25,237 nt of DNA from NCBI GenBank assembly GCA_040414495.1, contig JBEDUI010000174.1, forward strand, positions 1 to 25,237. Reading direction: 5' to 3'. The translations under genes and the position numbers were made by a program. This document shows, piece after piece, positions 1 to 9,400 of the stretch (position 1 is the stretch's first letter; each line of letters opens with the position of its first letter). The DNA is from DATAVB01 sp040414495 (GTDB lineage: Bacteria > Actinomycetota > Actinomycetes > Mycobacteriales > QHCD01). The notes below the pieces were generated by a model. That model was given only the letters and a program-made list of their open reading frames with translations, did not search any database and was not told where the DNA came from.

Positions 1-164
1 TCGGTCGAGACACCGCGCTTTCCCTGCGTGATGGCGTTGATTTCGGCTGTCGGAACGCCGATCGCGGTCGCCAACTGCTCGTCGGTCATACCCAGCGGTT
101 CCAGAAACTCCTCGCGCAGAATCTCGCTGGGATGCGGAGGCGGCAAGATCGGTTCATCGGCCAT
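1..164 (-). CDS. HigA-family antitoxin (XRE-type HTH), 3' partial
   Basis: The frame reads leftward from an ATG at 162-164 and is cut by the window edge after 54 codons. The visible protein begins MADEPILPPPHPSEILREEF and continues with LEPLGMTDEQLATAIGVP and NAITQGKRGVST. This is the standard opening of HigA-family antidotes (HPGE-x-L-x-EEFLxPLG followed by an XRE helix-turn-helix ending in xxGKRG). Such proteins bind and neutralise HigB-type mRNA interferases and repress their own operon. No HigB gene precedes it here; the upstream gene is HicB. The start at 164 fits the family best. GTG at 171-173 and ATG at 210-212 are in frame and possible, and none of the three has a good Shine-Dalgarno. 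The frame is the same as that of HicB, with stops at 273-275 and 228-230 between them. Family assignment is strong; partner and function are inferred. Confidence 0.8.
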   Translation of the reverse strand, partial: MADEPILPPPHPSEILREEFLEPLGMTDEQLATAIGVPTAEINAITQGKRGVST

Positions 165-198
165 GCCAGTCACGCTGAGAAAAGCCGATAATTCACCA

Positions 199-209
199 TG
201 GACCGTCCA
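199..209. promoter_or_regulatory. Candidate operator: inverted repeat TGGAC-C-GTCCA
   Basis: Perfect 5-bp arms flank a single central base, just upstream of the HigA coding start. It shares the GGAC/GTCC core with the repeat at 257-269. HigA-type and HicB-type antitoxins bind inverted repeats near their own genes, so an operator role is possible. Arms this short can occur by chance in GC-rich DNA. Confidence 0.25.
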
Positions 210-256
210 CATGAGACAGACGCTGGATCAATGGTGTTGGGATTCGGTACGCCACC

Positions 257-269
257 GGTCCGCTGGACC
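257..269. promoter_or_regulatory. Candidate operator or weak hairpin: GGTCC-GCT-GGACC
   Basis: A perfect 5-bp inverted repeat with a 3-base loop lies immediately after the HicB stop codon. It has no T-run on either side, so it is not a classical terminator. The core GGACC matches the repeat at 199-209. Confidence 0.22.
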
Positions 270-272
270 CGC

Positions 273-476
273 CTAGTCCACGGTAAGGGTCAGCTCGTCG
301 GGGACTCCCACCTCTTCGATCAGGAGCAGTAACCCGTCGCGTAGGTCGGCGATAGCCGCGTCCCGGCTCTCGCCCTGGCCGTACGCGCTGACGAATGGGC
401 GCAGCTGCGCGTGCGCGAACCACACGCCGTCTTCGTCCTGCTCCACGTTGTACGGCACGTGTACTTCGCGGCTCAT
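273..476 (-). CDS. hicB: HicB-type antitoxin / likely immunity protein for the HicA tip
   Basis: This 67-residue protein has the HicB (UPF0150-like) layout: a strand starting MSREVHVPYNVEQDEDG, then VWFAHAQL, a short loop with the GQGES turn, a helix DAAIADLRDGLLLLIEE and a final strand ELTLTVD. HicB proteins have a partial RNase H-like fold and bind HicA to block its RNase site. It starts 22 bases after the stop of the giant gene, which ends in a HicA domain, so gene order is the usual hicA-hicB. A GAGGAG Shine-Dalgarno sits 6 bases before the ATG, which fixes the start. Many HicB proteins carry an extra C-terminal DNA-binding domain; this one ends after the core fold and has none. The cognate role is inferred from position and family. 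The protein is expected to be cytoplasmic and to protect the producer. Confidence 0.85.
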   Translation of the reverse strand: MSREVHVPYNVEQDEDGVWFAHAQLRPFVSAYGQGESRDAAIADLRDGLLLLIEEVGVPDELTLTVD

Positions 477-482
477 CGCCTG

Positions 483-488
483 CTCCTC
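483..488 (-). promoter_or_regulatory. Shine-Dalgarno GAGGAG for hicB
   Basis: GAGGAG is followed by a 6-base spacer and ATG at 474-476. It lies within the 22-base gap after the stop codon of the giant gene, so hicB can be translated from the same transcript with independent initiation. Confidence 0.75.
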
Positions 489-498
489 GCCGGTTCAC

Positions 499-3400
499 TC
501 ATGATCGTCCCTTGCGTCGAACCAGGTTGTGGAGCATCTCGCCTGTCAGCTTCGTCTCCTTCATGATGGTACGCAGTACACCCTTCGAGACCTTTGTTCC
601 CTTATGAATCGGTACTGTCACCACCGTGCCATCCTCGTGTCCATATGTCGCATGGCTCCCGCGCTGGCGCCGGAGTGTGAATCCCATGCCTTCAAGCACC
701 TTGATGACCTCGTCAGATCGTAGATCGGGCACCGACCCGGAGCCCGGCCGTGCTTCTTTGACGTCCTGGGCCGAATCTGATTCGTCGCGGGTGCTAGCGG
801 CGATCTTGGCTTGACGAATGTGATTTTTTATTCTCGCCCTGATCATCAGCTTGAGGAAATCGGGGAACGACACTCCCCAGTCCATCTTGAATTCATCCAC
901 CGCATCCGCCACGGTGTCCGTCGCCAACTTCACGATTTCATCGAATGCCTCGCCCCGTTGCGTAGCTTGGTGGCCATTTGTCAGATCGTGGGCGATGCCG
1001 AGATAGTGCGCGATCAGGTCGCCGCGTATATCGGCCCGTTGCTCTGAGCCCTCCGGCAAACTTGCCAGTTGCTCGAACAGGTGCTGCTCATCTTCGCCCC
1101 AGCCCAATTCGGGAAGGCCGGCCGGGCGGATCGGTGTCGAACGCGCGAGCCCGATGGGCCACCACTCGCGCTGCTCGGGTGTGATCGCCTCGAGGTACGC
1201 GTCGGTCGGCGGCACGCTGTTGCCCAGGCCGCGCGGCCGGTTCGCAAACGGCACGGCCTCGCGGTTGCCGTTCAGCACGAAGGCACCCATGGAACGGATC
1301 TGTTCGGGTGCGAAGAACGGCTGTTCGCTGGGCTCCGGATGCGCGTTGTCGACGTAATGCACCCGTCGTTGTGCCTCTGGAACCTCGGGCCCGTCGAAGA
1401 ATGCCTGCGTGATGTGGGTCGTGCCATCCGGCCACTCGATGCTGACGACGGCAGCCGAGCCCGGACCGGCATCCCGCAGCTGCTGCTCGATCGCGTCCCA
1501 GTCACCCGGCTCGATGGCCTGGAACCGCCCGCCGTGCATCAGCTCCAAGAGCCGGGCGCCCTGCTCCTGACCGAGCATCAAGGACTGGTTGACCATGCCG
1601 TTGGCGTAGCCGTCGAAGGTCCGGGCCTCGGCGGTGACCGGTAGGCCGAACCAGGTGGACAGCGACGCGTCGACGAACGCGACACAGTTGTCCTGGTGGC
1701 CGGGCTCGAGGTCGGCCAGCATCCGGTTGATCGCGCCAACCGCAAGGACGCTGGAGAGCGAGTACCACAGGAACTGGCCATCAGCGCCCGCAGCCGCCAG
1801 CCGGTCGAGCAGGCTCTGCTGCCACTCGGGCAGATCCTCGACCAGACCGCCGGGTAGGTCGTAGGCGCTGTCGGTCCGCGCCGGGTTGAATTCGCGCCAG
1901 AGATCGAGGCTGTACGCATGGAGATTCGCTCGGATCTCCGTGACCCGGGCGCGTTCGCTCGCCTCGGCCCGCGCGAGTTCCGTCCGCAACTCCTCCGGCG
2001 TCAGTTGTGGTTGCCGGTCAAGCGAGTCGAGAGCAGCCTGGCATTCGGCGACCTCGAATTCGGCCTGCTGGATGGCAAATCCGGACTGCAGGAACTCCGT
2101 GGCGTCGCCGGTGAGCAACAGGTCCTCGGCCCACTGTTCGGTCGCGTCCAACACCATTTGGGCGGCCTGCAGGTCGTGCTCGGCCTGCCGCCGGTCCCGA
2201 GCCAGTCTGTCCTCTGTGGACAGCGGCGGGTCGGCGCGCAGGTCTTCTTCGGCCTGGGCGAGGTTGCGTTGCAGTCGGCGCAGCCGCGCGGTCAGGGCAC
2301 GGTCCGCCGCCGCGCGGGCATTGCCGAGCTTCACGATCTGCTCGGCGTGCGCCCGGAGCGCCGCCGTGGTCTGTTCGTTCGCCGGCTCGCCGGTCAGCGC
2401 TTCGTAGCGTCGGGTCAGCACAGCGGTCGTGTAGGCGATCCGCTGTTCGTCGCTGGCCAGCTGCCCGCGCAGCGGCACGGCGCGGACCGTCCCGTCCGGG
2501 CCCGCTGCGAGCGGATACAGATTGACGCCGATGACCCGGTCATCGGTCGCGCCGAAACCGGCGCTGTACAGCCATTCCGGCGATGCGGCGTTGATGCTCG
2601 GATGCGGGTCCAGGTAGTAGATCTCGCCGTCCGGGCCGCGCCGGGCCAGCCACGGGTGCGGGTCGAGCGAGTCGGTGGCCTGGTTGTACGACGTCGTCTC
2701 GATGACCATCGTCGCGTTGTGGTTGGCCGGGTCGGCGAAAAACTCGCGGATCCGTCGCTGCGCCGCGGCGATCGCGCGGTGTCCCTCAGCCACGGCCGCG
2801 TCGATCGGCCCGCCCCGCAGCTGCATCGGATCGCGGCCCATCGCGTAGAACGTGCCGCCGTACTTGGAAACCAGCCCCTCACCGCCGACCGGGAACGGTA
2901 TTGCGGCCTGCGTGGCCTGCCGTTTCTCGATCGCCGCGATCATCCTCGGGTCCGGTGCGCCGTGGGCGGCGGTGATGACCGCGAACTCGATGGCATCGAT
3001 CGCGGTGGCACCGGCCGGCAACGGCATCGGCACGACCCGGATCAGCTCGCCCTTGGCCTTGCCCCGGGCCGCGGTCTGCGCATCGGTGGGCGCGGCCTGG
3101 GTGGCCTCGGTCGCCATGTCGACCGGCAACGCATCGGGCCGGTCGCTGGTGAGCGCGGTGTCCGGGCGGGTCAGGTCGTACGACACGGTGCCGCCCGGAA
3201 TTCCCTTGCCTGTCTGCACCGGCAGCACGAGATCGGTCCGACCGGCGACGGACAGCGTCTCGTCGCCGCGGTGGATCTGGTGATGCAACTCGGTCGCGCC
3301 GTCGGCCAGCGGGATCCGCCAGTACGCGCCCTGCTCCGGGTCGATTCCGTCCGGCGGGCGTGGGTCGTCGATCTGGTGCGCGCCGGCGCCGGTCGCGAGC

Positions 3401-6400
3401 AGCCATCCTGAATCGGCGCCACGTACGTACACGGTGCGGACGTCGAAGACGTTGCCGTTGCCCGGGATCGCCGGTGCATCGCCGACCTCAACCGGGCTCG
3501 CGCCGGCGGCGAGGGCGGGCCGGAAGACCTCTTCGACCGTACGGGCGGCGATCCGCGACCAGTCGTACTCATCGCTCTCGGCCCGCGCGCGACCGTTCGC
3601 GGCCCAGGCCGCCGCCACCTCCGGGTTCTGCAGGGCGGCGATCACGTTGATCGCCAATGCGGGCGGATCCATCGCCGGCGTGACCAGCCCGGTGACCCGG
3701 TCCTCCATCGAGGCGAACGGGGGAGTGCCGACCACCGGCGCCTGGGCGACCGCGGCCTCGAGCAAGGTCAGCCCGAAGCCCTCATACGGCGAGGCCGCGA
3801 CGACGAGATTCGCCGCCGCCTTCGCATTGGCCAATTCCTCATCGCTGACCCGACCGGCGAACCGTACGTCGCCTTCGTTCAACCGGCCCTGCTCGACCAA
3901 CCGGGCGACCTGCGCCTCCAGATCGGCCCGCCCGCCGAAGTCGCCGCCGGCAACCATCAGCCGCGCGTTCGGGATCGCGTTCTTGATCGCCGGCAGGGCC
4001 TCGATGAGGTACGTCAGGCCCTTGGGGTCGTAGACCGGCCCACCGTCGGAGATCGGCGGCTCGATGCCCATCAGCCGACCGAAGGTGAACAACAGGGTCG
4101 TGTCGGCCGGATATCCCAGCTCCCGCAGGATTTGCTCGCGATCCACGTCGGCGCGATCGACGATCCCGGAGCTCAGGTCGGCGCCGTTCGGGATGACCGT
4201 GATCTTCTCGGCCGGGATCTGGTCGACCCACTGCGCCATGGCCTTGTTGTGGTCCGAGTTCACGATGACGCGGTCGGCGTACTGGGCCCGGGTCCATTCC
4301 TCGCCGTACTTGGCCGCGATGAGCGGGTTGCGCGTCGACCCGAGCCAGCGGCCGACCACGACGTCGTGGATGTGCAGCACGAACGGGATGTCGTGCCCCT
4401 GTTTGAGCGTCTGCGCCGGTTCGGTCGTGACCCAGTCGTGGCCTTCGACCAGGGCGAACCGCTTCCCGGTCCGCTGCATGTAGTCATACAGCGCATTGGT
4501 CTTGGCGATGCCGGCCTGCTTGCACCAGGCCAGGTCATCGCGTTGGTAATCCGACCGATATTGGTAGCCCTCCGGCATGCCGGCCGCGACGACATGGACG
4601 CCTTCGATGTCCAGCTCCATGGTCGGGCGCGGGGTCTCGCCGTCCGCGGCCATGGCCTGCCGGGTCAGTACGGTGACATCGCAACCAGCCTCGACGAGCT
4701 GCCGGATGAGCATCTCCATGACCTTGCCCAGACCGCCCTCGGCGATACCAGCCGGCGGGTACTCCCAGGTGTCGATCAGCACCGGAATCCGCCCGCCCGG
4801 CTCGACCTGCGCCCGGCCCGGCAACGCCCGGAAGTAGGCCGGGCTCATCGGCTCCTGGCTGAATTCCTTGCTACGCGGCCGATCCGGGAGCGGCACCGGC
4901 TGGCCGTCGGCGTTGATGATCAACGCGGCGAGGATACGGGCTCCATCGGGCAGCGGATGAGCGTCGCGGAAGCCGTCGGCGCCCTGTTCCACCGCCGTGA
5001 TGCGGTGCCGGCCGTTCGGCAGTTCGGCGATCGTGACCGCGGTGTCCCCCTCGGACATGTGCTGGTCGAGGAGCTGGCGAGCTTCCGTAAGCGGCATGTC
5101 CGCGAGCGACTGGAACCGCTGCTCGCCAGCGCCATGCCGTTCCACGCCACCGGCGATCTCGGCGACCCGGTCGGCCGACCCGTCGAATACCGGTGTGTCC
5201 CACAGCTGACCGGCCAGCCGCGCATCAAGGAAGCTCGTGAATGCGGGCACAACCCAGTCGTCGTTGCTGACCGGCGCGTCGGTGGCGAACCGTTCGAGCA
5301 TCGGCCACAGCCGGTCGTTGCGACCCCACTCGGGGTCGACGATGACGACCTGCCAGCCATTCCAGGCCTCGTCGGCCGCGGGCGATCCCTGCCACTCGCC
5401 CGCCAGCTCGGCCTTTGCCGTTAAGAAACGGCCGAACCGCGTCGACGTGACCCAGCGTCCGCCGTCCGAAACCACGACGTGGTCCTGGGCGACCGGGCCC
5501 TCTGAGTTGCGCCAGCTGAGCACGCGCAGGCCGGTACCGGCGGCGGCCGCGATCAGCCGATCCCGAACCTCGTCAGTGGCGAAGCCCTCGACAGCGGCCC
5601 GCTGGCCATTGTTGAAGTGCTCGGGTGATGCAGGTCCACGAGCGGCCCCCGGCTGCGACAGCGTGGTGACGAAGCCGGCCCGGTTGGTCGCCGCGAGAAC
5701 GGTGATCAGGCCTTGGGTTTCCGCGGCCGGGCCATTCTCATAGTCCGGCCGCTCCAGGTTGCCTTCCAGCCATTGCGCGATCAGCCGACCCACGTCGGCC
5801 AGGGTCCGCGCCGCAGCCCACGGGCTGTCGCCCGGGCGTACCTCGGCGCCGGCGAAATGGGCGCGATCCGCCGGCACGATCTGCTCGTTTTCCAGGACGT
5901 TGTCGGCGGCGGCCTCGTCCGGGTTGGCCAGGAAACGCAGATGCCAGAAGAAATCCCAGGAGTTCACCCGTTCGGCCACCGCGACCGGAACGATGCCGTG
6001 CGAAATGCCGGTCTGGATCAGGTGCTGGTATTCCCGCAGCGCACGTTCGAACGCGGCCAACGACTCGACGATCGCCGGTCGGTACTGGATGTACGGGCCT
6101 TGGGTGATGGAGAGTTTGACCGCCGTGGTGGCCGTGCTGCAGTGCTCGGCCAACTCCTCCAGCTGGGCCAGGTGCCGGGCCCGTTCGGACTCATCGAGTT
6201 GGCCCAGCTCGGTGCCGTTGCGAACGGCGTCCCGGAGAGCGGTGACGTCGTCGGACAGCCGCTCGATCCGCGAGCCCGGCCGGGCCGCCTCATCCCGGCC
6301 CGGTGGCGTAGTCGGCGGGATCGGTCCGTCATCGGCAGATCCGTTGTCCGTGTAGTACGTCGCGGCCTCGGCGACAGTCATCCCGTCGAATGACGTGCCG

Positions 6401-9400
6401 TTGGGCAGGACGCCGCGCAGCACGTCGTCCAGCCACTGGTCGGCGCCCGGACCGAGCCGGTCGATCAGCTGGGCCGCCAGTAGCAGCTTGCCGAACTCGG
6501 CCTCGCTTTCCGTACCGCCCAAAGCAATGCGATCGGCGAAGCGGGTCGGATCGGCCAGCTGCGCTACGGTCGACCACAGCCGCTGGCCCAGTGTGGACGT
6601 CAACTTCGACCTGCTCCGCCCGTTGAACCAGGCTTGTCGTTCGAGCAGGTCCCGCCACTGCCGGACGTAGTCGGTCGTGGCCGCCAGAGCCCCATCGCGG
6701 AATCGCAGCAGCTCCGTCGCCGCGTAGCTCAAGCCCTCCACATCGGCCCACACATGTGGGGCGCTTCGCGAAAACGTCCGCTGCCAGATCCCGCTGACGA
6801 TCTGCTCGCGAACCTCCCGGTAAACATTGCTGCTCGGCAACGGCCAGAGCCGCGCCAGCGTGGACGCCCACGAATCCCAGCCGGCAATCGCCGCTCGGAT
6901 GGCATCGGCGTGCGACCGCAAGTCGGCAAAGATCGCCGCTCCGGTGTCCAACTCCTCGAGCAGCGCGGTCAGCGGGTTTCCCGCGTTCTGCAGGAGCAAT
7001 GCCCACAGCGAGGGATCCACCGGCGTGGGGTGCGGCGCCTGCGCCACGTGGTCGTTGAAGAAATCGCGGACCATCGTCGCTACGGCCTCAGCCGCCGGAT
7101 CGGCGTCGGCGCCGAGCTCAACGAACAGCCGGTGGCCCTCGGGATCAGCGGCGTCCAAGGCCGCCAGCGTGATGAGCTGAGCGAACGACTCGGCCGGGCT
7201 GGCGACCCAGTGCGCCATCAGGTGGTGGCCGCGCAGTTTCCGCAGCGCGTCGTGAATAGCCAGCCACTCGGGGAACAGGTGCATCGGCCCGCGCGGGCCG
7301 GCGGCCGAAATGCTGAAACCGTGCGTGAGCTCATGGCAGGCGATGAACGAGCTTCCCTCCGGCCCGAACAGACCGTCAAACTCCGCGACGACGCTGGGGT
7401 CCGCACCAACGTCGAGCAGATCGGCGGCGGTATAACCGCCCATCCGATAGCTGCCTTGGAACGTGCGCATCCCGCCGACCGATTCGCTCTGCAGGCCGAT
7501 AGTGCGATCGAAGCAGGCGAGGAACGGCTCGTCGCTGTGCGGCGGCAGGTACGCGATATCGCCGCCGCCAATCGCCACGGTTCCGCCGTCGCGGAGTAGG
7601 TCGTCGGCGACCACGTCGAGCAGGTGGGCCGGCAGCTTCCGCGCCCCGAGCAGGTGGGCGTACGCCGTTGGCGTGCGGTCGGCAACATGCAGCCGACCGC
7701 GGAGTCGTTCGTTCAGCCAGGCGGCGTGCTCGTCGAAGTCCTCGGGTACGGCCGCGCCGTCGGCTTCTTCTCGCAGGTACTTGAGCGTGCGAGCCAAGGC
7801 GGGTAAGGCATCTTCCCAAGATTTACCGCGCCATTGGCCGCGGACCTGCTGGCCCCAGGCCTCGGCGGCCATTGCCGACACCATGTCGTCCAGGTCGGCA
7901 CCGGAATTACCCCGCACCTGGAGCAACGACCGGTACCACGCCAGGAAGGTCACCAGGCTGTCCGGCGTCAATGCGCCCGATTCATCGACGAGTACGCGCA
8001 TGTCGGCTGCCAGCGGGCCCAGTGGCGCGATCTGCGTGAGCAGCTTGGCGGCGGCGGCCGCGTCCTCCGACGAGCTCAGGTTTTGCACTGCGGCGCGGTA
8101 TTCATCGAGCAGGGCCGGCGACGCGTCGTCCACGGATGTGGCGAGGAAGTCGGCCATCGAGCCGAGCGGCACTGGGCCGGTTATCGAGATATCGAGCCCG
8201 TACGCGTCGGCCAGATCCCGTACCTTGTCCACCAAGGCCGCGGCCAGTTCCCGGGTCGCTGGCTCTGATCCGAGCGTGACCACCCGTACCTGCTGGCCTC
8301 GCCAACGCTTGGCCAGGACCACCTGCTCGGCCAGCGTGGTGAGGTCTCCCGAGGCCCCCTCAGCAACCACGATCGGCCCATCCGCGGACACGGCGCGCAG
8401 TTGCTTCCCGGCGGTATCGACCGCGTTGGCGACCGCCTGCTCGTTCGCCACGACCCAGGGGCCGCGGTCGTCTGAGCGCCAGGCCAACCCGGCCGCGTGG
8501 TTGATGGTCTTGTCGCCGAGGAGGTTTTTCAGGTCGTGCTGGGGCGCGAGCAGAAGCCCGGCGGCCCGACGCACCCCTACCGCATCCCGTTCGCGGAATG
8601 CACGCACGGCGTCCGCCAAGGCAGCCTCGATCTCTCCGACGATGTCGTACGGCAGCTGGGCGAGCAGCTGCTGGGCGGACTCGGCATCGGCGTGTTCCAA
8701 CCGCTGGATCGCCTGACCGACCCAGTGCAGCAGGAGCCCGACCTCCCGACCGAGATCGGTGAATTCGGGATCGGCGAGCATCGGGCGCCACATCCGCGCG
8801 TGCGTGTCACGCAGCGCCCGTAGCTCCCGGGCTGTCTTAACGGCGGCAAACGCCGCGGCCGCGGCCGGAATGGAGATGCCCTCGAACGGGGTGCCATCAG
8901 GTAGGACGCCGCGCCGGATCCCATCCATATGCTCGTTCGCCGCATCGGGGCCGAGTTGGCGGGTGATGTGGGCCGCGAGCAGCAGCTTGCCAAAGTCAGC
9001 CTGCTCGGCGGTGCCGCCCAGCAACGTGTAGTCGGAGAACCGGGCCGGATCAGCTTGCGCGAACGTGTGCAGCCAACCGCTCTGGCGTTCTTTTTCCAGC
9101 TGCCAGCAGGCGCGCATTCGCACCGCGGCGGGCGCATTCTCAGCAGCGGTGCGCCATTGTTCGAGCAGATCGTTTGTTGCGGCGACGAATGTGCTGTACG
9201 TATCCACCGCTTGCGCGGCCGCGGCCAGCTCGACTGGGTCCGCCCATCGCGATTCGGCGTTCTCGGTGCGCAGCGCCGACCAGAGTCCCGCCGGCCATAG
9301 CCGCACGAGCTCATCACATGCGGATTCCCAGCCGGCGATCGTCGCCCGGACGGCGTTCACATCGAGGTCCGGCCAGACCGCGGCGAGCAATTCAGGGTCA

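Larger units (their letters stand above)
165..272. other. HicB-HigA intergenic gap
   Basis: This is a short gap of 108 bases between the HicB stop and the preferred HigA start. I see two small inverted repeats (listed separately) and no convincing -10/-35 pair, rho-independent terminator or Shine-Dalgarno. Co-transcription of the small genes with the giant gene is plausible but not shown. Confidence 0.6.

Noticed and set aside
165..272. A promoter for the HigA-like gene (AATTAT and TTGATC elements on the minus strand)
   Set aside because: Spacing between the candidate -35 and -10 elements is wrong and the matches are weak.
28..276. An 82-codon plus-strand frame opposite the antitoxin genes
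   Set aside because: The minus strand here encodes recognisable HigA and HicB proteins; the plus frame has no motif.
502..732. HicA as an independent gene starting at GTG 730-732
   Set aside because: No Shine-Dalgarno precedes it and the frame is continuous with the giant protein. Internal initiation cannot be excluded but is not supported.
1918..3411. A 497-codon plus-strand open frame
   Set aside because: Shadow of the P3'/coiled-coil part of the giant gene; no domain and no ribosome site.
4132..5424. A 430-codon plus-strand open frame
   Set aside because: Antisense to GT4-2 and the DUF6919-like segment, low-complexity composition, no recognisable motif.
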